Of a stretch of 64,000 nt of DNA, positions 45,131 to 54,466 are shown one piece after another. Made by a program: the position numbers and the translations under genes. Within the stretch, counting starts at the first letter, position 1. Each line of letters opens with the position of its first letter. The stretch comes from Trueperella bialowiezensis (GTDB taxonomy: Bacteria > Actinomycetota > Actinomycetes > Actinomycetales > Actinomycetaceae), in assembly GCF_900637955.1 (NCBI RefSeq), contig NZ_LR134476.1:682001-746000 (forward strand). The letters run 5' to 3'. A model generated the notes under the pieces. That model saw nothing but the letters and a program-made list of their open reading frames with translations, did not search any database and was not told the origin of the DNA.

Positions 45131-45235
45131 CGAGCCAACGACCGACGGCGCGCATCAGAGCGATGGTGGCCGCACGGCGTCAGCTGGCCGTGACAGCGGC
45201 GCGGCGTCAGCGGGCCGGCAACGGGCGGCGCGGCG

Positions 45236-46405
45236 TCAGCGGGCCGACGACTTACGCCCCGCGATATTGCCCGTCCCGCGCGCGTTCGAGACCCGGCCCT
45301 TCTCGGCTGCCGGCCGGGCTCGATGCGGCCTGTCCGGCTCCACGCCGACGGCCTTCAGATCCGCACGCAGATTCTTCGGCAGCGAGAACTGGACGTCCTC
45401 CTGCACCGTCTCCACAGGAACCACTTCAGTAAAACCTTGCGTCTTGAGCGCCTCGACTACGTCACGCACCAAAATTTCGGGCACCGACGCCCCCGACGTC
45501 ACCCCGATCGTCTTCGCACCCTCAAACCACTCGGGCCGCAACTCCTCAGCCTTATCAACCCGATACGACGCCCCCGCACCCGCCTCGAGCGCCACCTCCA
45601 TAAGCCGCACCGAATTCGACGAATTCGCCGAACCGACCGTAATCACCACGTCCGACTCCGGCGCCATCTTCTTCACCGCCACCTGGCGGTTCTGCGTGGC
45701 ATAACAAATATTGTCCGACGGCGGATCCTGCAAATTCGGGAAACGCTCCCGGAGCATCTCCACGATCTGCATCGTCTCATCAACCGACAGCGTGGTCTGC
45801 GAAATCCACGCCACCTTATCCGGATCGCGCACCTGCACACTATCGACGTCCTCCGGACCATTCACGATCTGAATATGGTCGGGCGCCTCGCCCTGCGTGC
45901 CCTCGACCTCTTCGTGCCCCTCGTGGCCAATAAGCAAAATGTCGTAGTCGCCACCCGCAAACCGAACCGCCTGCTTATGCACCTTCGTCACCAGCGGACA
46001 GGTCGCATCGATCGTGTCCAAACCGCGCGCCGCCGCCTCCGCATGCACGGCCGGCGACACCCCGTGCGCCGAAAACACCACGCGCGCCCCCTCGGGCACC
46101 TCGTGCGTCTCCTCCACGAAAATCGCGCCCCGCTTACTCAGCGTCTCTACCACAAACTTGTTATGCACGATCTCTTTACGAACGTACACGGGCGGACCAT
46201 ACAGTTCGAGCGCCTTCTCAACCGCATCCACCGCCCGATCAACACCGGCACAATAGCCGCGCGGCGTCGCCACCAAAATCCGCTTACCCTCAGCGTTCGG
46301 TTCCGACGGGATGTCTTGCGGAAACGCTGACGCCCCCGCAAGGGTCGCCGGCGCTCCAACACTCGGAGTTGGAAGCATGATCGTAGAAGCACCTGTTTTT
46401 GTCAC
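45236..46405 (-). CDS. ispH: 4-hydroxy-3-methylbut-2-enyl diphosphate reductase IspH
   Basis: 389 residues. The [4Fe-4S] cysteines lie in [17 protein letters not shown] and the later IC-YAT region ([12 protein letters not shown]). The conserved [21 protein letters not shown] and [11 protein letters not shown] blocks are present. It catalyses the last step of the MEP isoprenoid pathway and supplies UppS. An N-terminal extension of about 40 residues precedes [11 protein letters not shown]. The GTG at 46405 lies 6 nt after TACTCT, so the mRNA is probably leaderless. The C-terminal tail is basic. Confidence 0.95.
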   Translation of the reverse strand: MTKTGASTIMLPTPSVGAPATLAGASAFPQDIPSEPNAEGKRILVATPRGYCAGVDRAVDAVEKALELYGPPVYVRKEIVHNKFVVETLSKRGAIFVEETHEVPEGARVVFSAHGVSPAVHAEAAARGLDTIDATCPLVTKVHKQAVRFAGGDYDILLIGHEGHEEVEGTQGEAPDHIQIVNGPEDVDSVQVRDPDKVAWISQTTLSVDETMQIVEMLRERFPNLQDPPSDNICYATQNRQVAVKKMAPESDVVITVGSANSSNSVRLMEVALEAGAGASYRVDKAEELRPEWFEGAKTIGVTSGASVPEILVRDVVEALKTQGFTEVVPVETVQEDVQFSLPKNLRADLKAVGVEPDRPHRARPAAEKGRVSNARGTGNIAGRKSSAR

Positions 46406-46417
46406 AGTTCCAGAGTA
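46403..46417 (-). promoter_or_regulatory. Leaderless ispH promoter
   Basis: TACTCT (46417-46412) 6 nt before the GTG at 46405. Confidence 0.5.
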
Positions 46418-46474
46418 CCCGTAGTTCCCGCCCCTCGCACTGAGAGGTTAATCCCCACGGCGGCCGCCGACTAG

Positions 46475-46490
46475 TAGGCTATCCGATGTG
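46475..46490 (+). promoter_or_regulatory. Leaderless xseA promoter
   Basis: TAGGCT (46475-46480), identical to the lipB -10 box, lies 7 nt before the xseA GTG at 46488. No -35 consensus is visible. Confidence 0.5.
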
Positions 46491-47738
46491 AGCACACCAA
46501 TTCCGCCGGATCTTCCCCAGATGGCCCATTTGACCACCCCGGACCAGCCGTGGCCGCTTCGCCTGCTGTCCGCCAAAATATCCGAATATGTTGCCAAAAT
46601 GTCTCGGCTCTGGGTCGAAGGCGAAGTCATCCAACTTGTCCGGCGGCCCAACGCGCGCGTCCAGTTCTTCACGCTCGCCGACCTCGAAGAAAAGGCGTCC
46701 ATCACCGTCAAAATCTGGTCGCACGCCCTGCCGGCGGCGATCACGGAAGGCTCCCGCGTCGTCGTCGCCGCCAAACCCGACTTTTGGACCGGCAACGGCT
46801 CGCTCACCCTACAGGCCGACGAAGTGCGTGCCGTCGGCGTCGGCGACCTCCTCGCCCGGATCGAAGCCCTCAAAACCAAACTCGCCGCCGAAGGCCTCTT
46901 CGCCCCCGAACGCAAACAACCCCTCCCCTTCCTGCCCCGCAAAATCGGCCTCATCTGCGGACGCAACACGAAAGCCATGCACGACGTCGTCAACAACGCC
47001 ACCCGCCGCTGGCCGGCCGTCCGTTTCGAGATTCGCGAAGTACAAGTACAAGGCGCGGGAGCGGTCGACCAAATGATCCCGGCCCTCGAAGAACTCGACA
47101 CTATTGACGACGTCGACGTCATCGTCCTCGCCCGCGGCGGCGGCTCCGTTGAAGATCTCTTCCCGTTTTCCGACGAGCGGCTCGTCCGGGCCGCAGCCGC
47201 TGCTCGTACGCCCGTCGTCTCCGCGATCGGCCACGAAACCGACTCCCCGGTGCTCGACCTCGTCGCCGACTACCGCGCTTCCACCCCCACCGATGCTGCC
47301 AAGGCGATCGTTCCCGACGTCGGCGAAGAAAAACAGGGGCTAGCCACCACGGTGCGCCGCGGCCGGATCGCCGTCGACAACCTGCTCCACGGCGCCCAAG
47401 TCGAACTCGATGCACTTCGCGAACGCCCCGTCATGGCAACCCCACACCTACTCGTCGACGACCGCGCCGAAGACCTTACCAACCTGCGCTCCTGGCTCAC
47501 CCACCACATTGAACGGATCGTCGATACACACGCCACCTCCCTGACCAGCGATCTTGGGCGTCTTCGGACTTTATCCCCACTTCAGACCCTCAAAAGGGGC
47601 TACGCTGTGTTAAGAACAGAGGAAGGACTGATTGGCAGCGTTACCGACGCCGTCGCGAACACAGGAGCCCAAGCGATCCTGCACGACGGCCACCTCGACC
47701 TGACGATCAACGCCGCCCACAGCGCGGCACGCCCGTAG
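46488..47738 (+). CDS. xseA: Exodeoxyribonuclease VII large subunit
   Basis: 416 residues. An OB-fold tRNA_anti-like domain (LSRLWVEGEVIQL, VQFFTLADLEEKASI) occupies the first 110 residues. The Exonuc_VII_L domain follows with PRKIGLICGRNTKAMHD, VIVLARGGGSVEDLFPFSDE and ISAIGHETDSPVLDLVADYRA (given here in parts: SAIGHETDSP, DLVADYRASTP). A C-terminal helical region follows, ending near LKRGYAVL. It degrades single-stranded DNA with XseB, encoded 25 bp downstream. Confidence 0.95.
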   Translation: MSTPIPPDLPQMAHLTTPDQPWPLRLLSAKISEYVAKMSRLWVEGEVIQLVRRPNARVQFFTLADLEEKASITVKIWSHALPAAITEGSRVVVAAKPDFWTGNGSLTLQADEVRAVGVGDLLARIEALKTKLAAEGLFAPERKQPLPFLPRKIGLICGRNTKAMHDVVNNATRRWPAVRFEIREVQVQGAGAVDQMIPALEELDTIDDVDVIVLARGGGSVEDLFPFSDERLVRAAAAARTPVVSAIGHETDSPVLDLVADYRASTPTDAAKAIVPDVGEEKQGLATTVRRGRIAVDNLLHGAQVELDALRERPVMATPHLLVDDRAEDLTNLRSWLTHHIERIVDTHATSLTSDLGRLRTLSPLQTLKRGYAVLRTEEGLIGSVTDAVANTGAQAILHDGHLDLTINAAHSAARP

Positions 47739-47763
47739 CCGACAGCCGACACGGAGGAACGAC

Positions 47764-48024
47764 ATGGCAGACACCACACAGCAGTCAGCGACGACGCCCG
47801 CGGAACTCGACAAGAAAGTCGCAGGCCTGTCGTACGAGGACGCCCGCTCACGCCTCGTAGAAATCGTGACCCGGCTCGAACAGGGAAACCTTCCCCTCGA
47901 CGAAGCGCTCACCATGTGGGAGCTCGGCGAAGCGCTCGCCCGGCGCTGCGAAGCCTGGCTCGACGGCGCACGCGAACGGTTACGTGCCGCGCAGGCGCAC
48001 ATCGATAAGGAGGCCTCCCAATGA
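47764..48024 (+). CDS. xseB: Exodeoxyribonuclease VII small subunit
   Basis: 86 residues with the XseB core: LSYEDARSRLVEIVTRLEQG, then LPLDEALTMWELGEALARRCEAWL split over residues 46-69. Start ATG with GGAGG at 8 nt. Its last four bases overlap the start of the sugar kinase gene (ATGA), indicating translational coupling. It is the stabilising subunit of ExoVII. Confidence 0.94.
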   Translation: MADTTQQSATTPAELDKKVAGLSYEDARSRLVEIVTRLEQGNLPLDEALTMWELGEALARRCEAWLDGARERLRAAQAHIDKEASQ

Positions 48025-48977
48025 GTTGCCTCGTCATCGGCGAATCCCTCATCGACGTCGTCAAACGCGCCGACGGCACAGCCAGCCGACACCCGGGTGG
48101 CTCACCTATGAACGTCGCCGTCGGGCTTGCACGCCTCGGCCGCCGCGTCCACCTGCTCACCCGGTTCGGCGACGACGCCGACGGCAGCCAACTACGCGAA
48201 TATATTGAATCAGCAGGAGTGAGCCTCTACCCCGGCACCGTCGATTCCGATGCCACCTCAATCGCGATCGCCTCCATCAACGAGGCCGGCTCACCCGCCT
48301 ACCATTTCGACGTCAACTCCGCCTACGTGGAACCGCCGGCCAGCGTGGACCAGCTCGTCGACATCATCGGCGAACTTCCCACGCATGTTCACATCGGTTC
48401 GATCGGCGCCCACTTGCGCCCCGGTTCGCACACGGTGCGCCGCTGGCTTGAACTCCTCCACGAGCATGCCACGATTTCCTACGATCCGAACGTCCGGCTA
48501 TCGATCCTCGGCTCAGCCCAGTCTGTCATTGACGACATGACGCAGATTCTACCGTTCGTCGACATCGTCAAAGCCTCCACCGAAGACCTCGAAGAACTGA
48601 CCGGGCACCCCGTCGATCCCGACGCCGCCGCCCACGAGTTTCTCGCGGCAGGAGCCACCTTCGTGGCAATTTCGATGGGTAGCCGCGGCGTCAAATTCTT
48701 CACCCCGACCGAATCGGTAGCCCTGCCCGCCCTGCAAGTCAAGGTAGTCGACTCCGTGGGTGCCGGTGATGCCATGATGTCCGCGCTTATCGACTCGCTC
48801 GCCCGCATCTCCGTGCTTGGCGACGAACGCGCCGGGCTCGCCTCGATCTCGCCATCACTGCTGACCTCAGTTGGCAAGTTTGCGGTGACGGCGGCCGCAA
48901 TCACAGTATCGCGCAGCGGCGCCAACCCGCCCACTCGCGACGAAGTCAACGAACTACTCGCGAGCGCCCAGCTGTAA
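48021..48977 (+). CDS. PfkB-family carbohydrate kinase (fructokinase-like)
   Basis: 318 residues. The N-terminal substrate motif is GGSPMNVAVGLARLGRRVHL and the C-terminal PfkB signature DSVGAGDAMMSAL supplies the catalytic Asp of GAGD. It resembles bacterial fructokinases, but the sugar cannot be fixed from sequence. It overlaps xseB by 4 bp and is the last gene of the xseA-xseB-kinase operon, with GATAAGGAGG before the ATG. Confidence 0.87.
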   Translation: MSCLVIGESLIDVVKRADGTASRHPGGSPMNVAVGLARLGRRVHLLTRFGDDADGSQLREYIESAGVSLYPGTVDSDATSIAIASINEAGSPAYHFDVNSAYVEPPASVDQLVDIIGELPTHVHIGSIGAHLRPGSHTVRRWLELLHEHATISYDPNVRLSILGSAQSVIDDMTQILPFVDIVKASTEDLEELTGHPVDPDAAAHEFLAAGATFVAISMGSRGVKFFTPTESVALPALQVKVVDSVGAGDAMMSALIDSLARISVLGDERAGLASISPSLLTSVGKFAVTAAAITVSRSGANPPTRDEVNELLASAQL

Positions 48978-49010
48978 CGCGCCGCCGACGGCTGCGCCGC
49001 AGCTTCGCGA

Positions 49011-49790
49011 CTAACGCCCCATCCTCCGTTCGCGCGCACTGTAATCACGCAACGCGCGCAACAAGTCCGTACGGCGGAACTCCGGCCAGTAGGCTTCGCA
49101 AAAATACAGTTCGGTGTGAACGGTCTGCCATAGCAAGAAGCCGCTCATGCGCTGTTCGCCCGACGTGCGAATGATGAGATCCGGATCGGGTTGCCCGCTC
49201 GTGTACATGTTTGCGGTAATCGCGGCCACGTTCAGGCCGTCGGCCGCCTCGTTGAGCGACGCCCCGTCGGCGGCCTTGTCACGCAAATATTTACGTACGG
49301 CGTCCGTAATCTCGTGGCGGCCACCATAGCCGACGGCGATATTCACTGTCATCGCCTCGCCGCCCCCGCTACTGCGTGCACCGACGCTTCGCTGCGCCGC
49401 TGCTCGTAGCCGCTCCCCGGCGTCGTCGGGAAGCAAACTCAAATCGCCGATGATCTTGATCTGCCAGCGCCCGGTACTCGCAAGGTTTTCGACGGTGTCC
49501 GCAATAATGCCGATGAGTTCGCGTAGCTCGTCGGCGCTACGGCTCAGGTTGTCGGTAGACAGCATCCACAATGTGACGATTTCGATGCCCGCCTGCTCGC
49601 ACCAACCCAACACTTCGTGCACGTGATCGGCGCCCTTACGATGCCCGGCTGCCGCCGACGAGCCAAGCTCGCGCGCCCAGCGCCGGTTGCCATCGAGGAT
49701 GATGCCCACGTGCCGCGGGATCCGCGCCTCGTCAATCTCGCGCATAAGGCGCCGTTCATACAGCGAATAGAGAAACTCCGGGATGCGCAT
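49011..49790 (-). CDS. uppS: Isoprenyl transferase (undecaprenyl diphosphate synthase family)
   Basis: 259 residues. The catalytic Asp and diphosphate site lie in HVGIILDGNRRWARELG (residues 27-43). FSTDN-like LSTDNLSRSADEL follows, and the C-terminal block IIRTSGEQRMSGFLLWQ and ELYFCEAYWPEF is intact. It makes cis-polyprenyl diphosphate, the lipid carrier for wall synthesis, from precursors produced by IspH. The start is an ATG with AAAGGCGGG upstream. It is divergent from the hemolysin III gene. Confidence 0.94.
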   Translation of the reverse strand: MRIPEFLYSLYERRLMREIDEARIPRHVGIILDGNRRWARELGSSAAAGHRKGADHVHEVLGWCEQAGIEIVTLWMLSTDNLSRSADELRELIGIIADTVENLASTGRWQIKIIGDLSLLPDDAGERLRAAAQRSVGARSSGGGEAMTVNIAVGYGGRHEITDAVRKYLRDKAADGASLNEAADGLNVAAITANMYTSGQPDPDLIIRTSGEQRMSGFLLWQTVHTELYFCEAYWPEFRRTDLLRALRDYSARERRMGR

Positions 49791-49915
49791 CTGCCCGCCT
49801 TTCTACACCAGGTGCGGCCTAGGCCACCATTCTAGCCCCATGACCGGCCATGGAACTCCACCTGAACGACTACTACGATAAAGATGGAACCAACGTGTGA
49901 CCGGAAGGGGAATCA

Positions 49916-50590
49916 ATGGTCGTTTCGACACGCGCCGAACGCAAAGCCTATTTCGCTTCGCTTCCCAAGCCGAAAGCCCGCGGCTGGATTCACACGATCA
50001 TGGCCCCGCTCGCGCTCGCGAACGGGATTTTGCTCATCATTTTCGCGCCCACCGTGCCGGCCCGGATCGGCACGCTCATCTTCGCGCTGTCGGCCGTGCT
50101 GCTGTTTGGCAATTCGGGGATCTACCATCGCGGCAACTGGTCGGCCCGAGTGAATGCGGTGTTGCGCCGGATCGACCACGCGAATATTTTCCTGCTCATT
50201 GCCGGCACGTATACGCCGCTGTCGATCATGCTGTTAGAACCTGCGCGGGCCGCCCTCGTGCTCGGGATCGTGTGGACGGGCGCCCTCGTGGGAACGTTCA
50301 TCCATGTGTTCCACATCGACGCCCCGCGCTGGTTCCAAACCTTACTCTACGTGGCGTTGGGCTGGGTGGCCGTCTGGTTCCTGCCCGACTTTTGGCGCTC
50401 CGGCGGGCCAGCCATTTTCTTCCTGCTGCTCGCCGGCGGGCTCGCCTACACGATCGGCGCCCTGTTCTATGCAATGCGCTGGCCCAATCCGTGGCCGAAA
50501 TATTTTGGCTTCCACGAATTCTTCCACGTCGGCACCGTCATCGGCTACGCCTGCCATTCGGTGTCCGTCTGGCTGGCGATCTTCAGGTAA
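49916..50590 (+). CDS. Hemolysin III / PAQR-family membrane protein
   Basis: 224 residues with seven membrane segments. The PAQR metal-site pattern is visible: FGNSGIYHRGNW with His near residue 66, ANIFLLIAGTYTPLSIML, and the C-terminal HEFFHVGTVIGYACH with two His. The bacterial members are called hemolysin III or YqfA, and their physiological role is unsettled. The ATG at 49916 has GGAAGGGG at 6 nt. It lies 12 bp before the ppk2 gene and is probably co-transcribed with it. Confidence 0.88.
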   Translation: MVVSTRAERKAYFASLPKPKARGWIHTIMAPLALANGILLIIFAPTVPARIGTLIFALSAVLLFGNSGIYHRGNWSARVNAVLRRIDHANIFLLIAGTYTPLSIMLLEPARAALVLGIVWTGALVGTFIHVFHIDAPRWFQTLLYVALGWVAVWFLPDFWRSGGPAIFFLLLAGGLAYTIGALFYAMRWPNPWPKYFGFHEFFHVGTVIGYACHSVSVWLAIFR

Positions 50591-50602
50591 CGGAGGTAGG
50601 CG

Positions 50603-51511
50603 ATGACGACGACGAACTGGACCACACACCCAACAGTTGCGCTACGCGCAGGAGCAGGCTTCGACCTTTCCACGCTCGACCACCGCGCCACCCCGGGCTG
50701 GCCGGGCGATAAAGCCGACGGCGTCGCTCACATGGCCGCCCGCGAAGAACAACTCGATGACCTCCAAGAGCGCCTGTTCGCAAACGGACGGGTCGGCGAC
50801 AAACGCCGGGTGCTGCTCATCTTGCAAGGGCTCGACACCTCGGGCAAGGGCGGGATCGTCCGCCACGTGCTCGGCATGGTTGACCCACAAGGCGTCCATG
50901 TAGCCAACTTTGGGGTTCCTACGAAAGAAGAGCTCTCCCATCATTTCCTGTGGCGCGTAATCCGCAAACTGCCACCTCCCGGGAAGATCTGCGTGTTTGA
51001 CCGTTCGCATTACGAGGACGTGCTCGTCGCCCGAGTCGACGGCCTAGTCAGCGCTGCCGAACTCGAAACCCGCTACGAGGAAATCAACAACTTCGAAGAA
51101 ACACTCACCCGCGAAGGCTACGCCCTCATCAAGGTGGCGCTCATGCACTCGCATCGCGAACAAGGGTTACGCCTCGCCGAACGGCTCGCTCGAGGTGACA
51201 AATGGTGGAAGTATTCACCCAGCGACGTTGACACCCGGCTCAAATGGGACGCCTATCAGGAGGCCTATCAGGCGATGTTCGACCGCACGTCCACCGACCA
51301 CGCACCCTGGTACGTCGTGCTGGCCGACCGCAAGTGGTATGCGCGCCTGGCCGTCACCGAGCTGCTCATTCACACGCTCGCCGGCCTCAACCAGGAATGG
51401 CCGACACCCACGTGGAATCTCGACGCCGAACGGGAACGCCTGCTCGCGACCATGCATCCCGACGACGTCGCCGCAGCTCAGGAAGCCCTATCGGCTGAGC
51501 GCAAGCTCTAG
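50603..51511 (+). CDS. Polyphosphate kinase 2 family (polyphosphate:nucleotide phosphotransferase)
   Basis: 302 residues. The P-loop is LQGLDTSGKGGIVRHV (about 71-86). The second signature is KICVFDRSHYEDVLVARV, in which Asp-Arg-Ser-His-Tyr is conserved in PPK2, and a lid with RLAERLARGDKWWKYSPSD follows. PPK2 enzymes phosphorylate nucleoside mono- or diphosphates with polyphosphate. The single-domain length suggests class I or III; which one needs biochemical data. Start ATG with GGAGG at about 7 nt. Confidence 0.9.
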   Translation: MTTTNWTTHPTVALRAGAGFDLSTLDHRATPGWPGDKADGVAHMAAREEQLDDLQERLFANGRVGDKRRVLLILQGLDTSGKGGIVRHVLGMVDPQGVHVANFGVPTKEELSHHFLWRVIRKLPPPGKICVFDRSHYEDVLVARVDGLVSAAELETRYEEINNFEETLTREGYALIKVALMHSHREQGLRLAERLARGDKWWKYSPSDVDTRLKWDAYQEAYQAMFDRTSTDHAPWYVVLADRKWYARLAVTELLIHTLAGLNQEWPTPTWNLDAERERLLATMHPDDVAAAQEALSAERKL

Positions 51512-51527
51512 TCCAACGGCGTCGGCC

Positions 51528-52406
51528 TTAAACTAACGGTTCAACTCCGGGCACTCGCTCGAACAAGTCCTGCTCAACTCCGCGCGCCGTTCCAACGTTC
51601 GTCATTGCCAAACGGAACTCCTCCCACGGCCACACCTCAGCTTCGATATCGCGCGGCATCGCAAAGAAGAAGCCCTTCGGATCGATCTGAGTAGCATGAG
51701 CACGCAGGGCACCATCGCGCTGGGCGAAGAAATCGGCCACATGAATACGCGCCGACGCTCGAGTCACCGGCATGCCCTTACGCCGCTCCAGCCAATCCGC
51801 GAACGGACTATGCCCTACCCGTTCAAGAAGCGTGTCGTGGAAGGTTTGCATACGCGCCGCGTTGAAACTGATGTCGTAGTACACCTTCGACACCATCCAC
51901 GGCTCACCCTCCTCCGGATACGCCTGCGGGTCACGGGCCGCCGTCACCGCCGCGATGGAGGCCGTATGCACCCGAATATGGTCAGGGTGTGGATAGCCAC
52001 CGTTCTCGTCGTACGTCGTCACAACTTGCGGACGAAACTCGCGGATTTCCCGAACAAGCGCGCGCACGACGTCGTCGAACGGCTCGAGTGCGAAACAGCC
52101 CGCAGGCAAGGGCGGCAACGGATCGCCTTCGGGCAAGCCCGAGTCCACGAATCCGAGCCACGAATGTTCCACTCCGAGCGCGGCGACGGCGGCCGCCATC
52201 TCAGCGCGCCGCACCTGCGCCATGTTGGCGAGGATATCGGCGTCGCCAGCCAGCGCCGGGTTCAAAATAGAGCCGCGCTCTCCGCCCGTCGCCGTCACAA
52301 CCTTCACGCGACCCGCCGTGGCATATTTCGCCATCATCCCAGCGCCCTTGGACGCTTCGTCGTCCGGGTGGGCGTGAATGGCCATGAGTCTACGTTCGTC
52401 GGTCAT
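51528..52406 (-). CDS. mca: Mycothiol S-conjugate amidase
   Basis: 292 residues from the ATG at 52406, which has GAGGAGAAGC directly upstream; the frame is open to 52445. The LmbE-type zinc site is AIHAHPDDEASKG (His-Pro-Asp-Asp) with a second YPHPDHIRVH. The C-terminal region FFAQRDGALRAHATQIDP and GFFFAMPRDIEAEVWPWEEF distinguishes Mca from MshB. It cleaves mycothiol conjugates to release mercapturic acids during detoxification and implies that the organism makes mycothiol. It is divergent from greA. Confidence 0.93.
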   Translation of the reverse strand: MTDERRLMAIHAHPDDEASKGAGMMAKYATAGRVKVVTATGGERGSILNPALAGDADILANMAQVRRAEMAAAVAALGVEHSWLGFVDSGLPEGDPLPPLPAGCFALEPFDDVVRALVREIREFRPQVVTTYDENGGYPHPDHIRVHTASIAAVTAARDPQAYPEEGEPWMVSKVYYDISFNAARMQTFHDTLLERVGHSPFADWLERRKGMPVTRASARIHVADFFAQRDGALRAHATQIDPKGFFFAMPRDIEAEVWPWEEFRLAMTNVGTARGVEQDLFERVPGVEPLV

Positions 52407-52497
52407 GCTTCTCCTCGTTACGGGTACACCGGCGATTATATGCACACTTTCAACTACTTTGCGATGATGCGCCGCCAGCTAACATTCGTGAGATTTA

Positions 52498-52527
52498 TTG
52501 AAACGCCGCGAATTTCGGTGCTATCCT
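52498..52527 (+). promoter_or_regulatory. greA promoter
   Basis: TTGAAA (52498-52503), 18-nt spacer, TATCCT (52522-52527), about 75 bp before the greA ATG, leaving a 5' UTR of roughly 68 nt with a strong AAGGAGG. Confidence 0.6.
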
Positions 52528-52602
52528 CTGGCAAAGACCATGCCGGAGTGGCATGTTATCGACGGGTGTGCCACCGGCGTACACCCCACAAGGAGGATTC
52601 TC

Positions 52603-53079
52603 ATGGCAAACACCACGTGGCTCTCTCAGGAATCGTACGACCGGCTAACCAACGAGCTCAACACCTTGAAGACCACCGGGCGTCAAGAGATTGCCGAACG
52701 CATCGAGGCCGCCCGCTCCGAAGGCGACCTGAAAGAAAACGGCGGCTACCATGCGGCCCGCGAGGAGCAGTCGAAGATGGAAGGCCGCATCCAAGAGCTC
52801 ACCTATCTGCTCGAACACGCCGAAGTGGGCGACGCCCCCGAGAACACGGACGTCGTCGCACCCGGCCTAATCATTACGGCAACCGTGAATGGCAAAGAGA
52901 AAGTGTTCATGCTCGGCTCGCGCGAAGCGAACGACTGGGTGGACGTGGACGTCTACCCCGAATCAGCCCCGCTTGGCGAGGCAGTCATGGGTAAGAAGGT
53001 CGGCGAAAACACATCCTACGTGGCACCGAACGGTAAAGAGTTCGCGGTTGAGATCATCAAGATTGAGCCTGCCCGATGA
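52603..53079 (+). CDS. greA: Transcription elongation factor GreA
   Basis: 158 residues. The N-terminal coiled coil has the acidic tip ARSEGDLKENGGYHAAREEQ (residues 37-56), which reaches the RNA polymerase active site. The C-terminal FKBP-like domain ends GKEFAVEIIKIEPAR. It rescues backtracked RNA polymerase by stimulating transcript cleavage. The ATG at 52603 follows AAGGAGG at 6 nt; the longer frame from 52498 would overlap the promoter. It overlaps msrA by 4 bp. Confidence 0.95.
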   Translation: MANTTWLSQESYDRLTNELNTLKTTGRQEIAERIEAARSEGDLKENGGYHAAREEQSKMEGRIQELTYLLEHAEVGDAPENTDVVAPGLIITATVNGKEKVFMLGSREANDWVDVDVYPESAPLGEAVMGKKVGENTSYVAPNGKEFAVEIIKIEPAR

Positions 53080-53720
53080 CCACACATGCTGGTGGGCTAC
53101 CCGGGCGCTCCACGCCCGTGCTCGTCAATCCGCACGCCCATCTTGCGCTTGGCACGGACATGCTCGCGCCCGCCGGGCCCGGCGAGGAAGAAATCTTCCT
53201 GGCGGCCGGCTGCTATTGGGGTGTTGAGGAAATTATGTGGGCCCTGCCGGGAGTGGTGACGACCTCGGTGGGCTTCATGGGAGGAGCCACCCCGAACCCC
53301 ACCTACTTCGAGGTGACCACGGGCCTGACCGGCCACACTGAGACCGTGCGCGTGGTCTACCGCGCCGGCGGCAACACGCTGGCACACATCCTGAAAACGT
53401 TTTGGGAGTGCCACGATCCGACCACGCTCAACCGGCAGGGGAACGACGTCGGCCCCCAGTATCGTTCCGCTATTTTTCCGACGACGCCGGGGCAGGCCGA
53501 TCTCGCACTTTCCTCTCGGGAGGCGTACCAGGCCGTGCTCACCGAGGCCGGACTTGGCGAGATCGTCACCGAGATTGTGGACGCGGCCGACACCACCGGA
53601 TATTTCCCGGCCGAAGTGGAACACCAACAGTATTTGATCAAGGTGCCGAACGGGTACCGGTGTCATGCGCGTTCCGGGCTGGCCTGCCCGATGCCGGGCG
53701 CTGGGCTGACCGCAGGCTAG
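53076..53720 (+). CDS. msrA: Peptide methionine-S-sulfoxide reductase MsrA
   Basis: 214 residues. The catalytic motif is AAGCYWGVEE with Cys46 (Tyr replaces the usual Phe), followed by GFMGGATPNPTYFEVTTG, GHTETVRVVY and HDPTTLNRQGNDVGPQYRS. A C-terminal tail contains further Cys residues (RCHARSGLACP) that could resolve the disulfide. It repairs oxidised methionine. It overlaps greA (ATGA), an arrangement implying coupled expression. Confidence 0.94.
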   Translation: MTTHAGGLPGRSTPVLVNPHAHLALGTDMLAPAGPGEEEIFLAAGCYWGVEEIMWALPGVVTTSVGFMGGATPNPTYFEVTTGLTGHTETVRVVYRAGGNTLAHILKTFWECHDPTTLNRQGNDVGPQYRSAIFPTTPGQADLALSSREAYQAVLTEAGLGEIVTEIVDAADTTGYFPAEVEHQQYLIKVPNGYRCHARSGLACPMPGAGLTAG

Positions 53721-53810
53721 GCAGCGAGCTAGACGCAACGAGCTAGGCAGCGAGCCGGCGGGCGCCGGGTTGGCAGGCGCTGGCCCGGCCGCAGGCTAGG
53801 CAGCGAGCCG
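53712..53810. repeat. Imperfect GC-rich repeats between msrA and the FKBP gene
   Basis: CTAGGCAGCGAGC occurs three times (near 53716, 53743 and 53795), twice as part of GCAGGCTAGGCAGCGAGC. The units begin in the last codons of msrA. No protein or RNA function is evident. Confidence 0.7.
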
Positions 53811-53858
53811 GCGGCGCCGGTAGGATAGGCACGAACCTACACTTTCGAAAGGCTGGTT

Positions 53859-54302
53859 ATGGACGTCATTCTTCCCACCGTCGAGGGCGAATTCGGCGAG
53901 ATACCCGAGATCATTTTCCCGGAGGATGTGGAACCCCCCAAGGGTTTGCGCGTTAAGGTTCTCAAGGAAGGCGACGGGCGCGTGGTGCGCGCCGGCGACG
54001 AAATCGAATGCGAGTACCACGGCCAGATCTGGGGCGGAGCCATTTTCGACTCGTCCTACTACCGTGAGGGCAAGGCCGTGTTCCCGATCGGCGTGGGCAT
54101 GGTGATCGAAGCGTGGGATGAGGCGCTGGTTGGCCGCCAGATCGGCACCCGCCTCCTCATCTCGGTACCCCCGTTCAAGGGCTACGGGGCCGCCGGCAAC
54201 CCGCGTGCAGGTATTAAGGGCGACGACACGCTCGTCTTCGTCGTCGACATCACCGGCATCCAAGATTCGGCGTTCAACTTCAACACGCTACACGACAACT
54301 AA
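53859..54302 (+). CDS. FKBP-type peptidyl-prolyl cis-trans isomerase
   Basis: 147 residues with an FKBP domain: an N-terminal extension (VEGEFGEIPEIIFPEDVEPP), then GLRVKVLKEGDGRVV, the core VRAGDEIECEYHGQIWGGAIFDSSYY, GMVIEAWDEALVGRQIGTRLL and ISVPPFKGYGAAGNPRAGIKGDDTLVFVV (given here in parts: VPPFKGYGAAG, DDTLVFVVDI). It lacks a signal peptide, so it is cytoplasmic. The catalytic pocket residues of FKBP appear kept. The gene has its own unit, bounded by a terminator at 54467-54509. The 54303-54466 stretch contains no gene. Confidence 0.9.
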   Translation: MDVILPTVEGEFGEIPEIIFPEDVEPPKGLRVKVLKEGDGRVVRAGDEIECEYHGQIWGGAIFDSSYYREGKAVFPIGVGMVIEAWDEALVGRQIGTRLLISVPPFKGYGAAGNPRAGIKGDDTLVFVVDITGIQDSAFNFNTLHDN

Positions 54303-54466
54303 ACCGGCGCTCCGGCTGGGAAGCAGTCAGCACACCGGTTGAGAATGATCCGGGAGACCAGCCAGGCAGCGACGGCGCGACGGCAGGCGGGACGGCGCTG
54401 GCACACAGGCGCCCCGGCGTGCGTGACGAATCCGGCCAACATCCAAGACGCCTTAACAGACCCACA

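Noticed and set aside
45150-45245. GCGGCGTCAGCGGGCCG repeats after rmuC as a regulatory array
   Set aside because: Only two good copies exist; this is within what GC-rich intergenic sequence produces by chance and slippage, and part of it lies at the ispH C-terminus.
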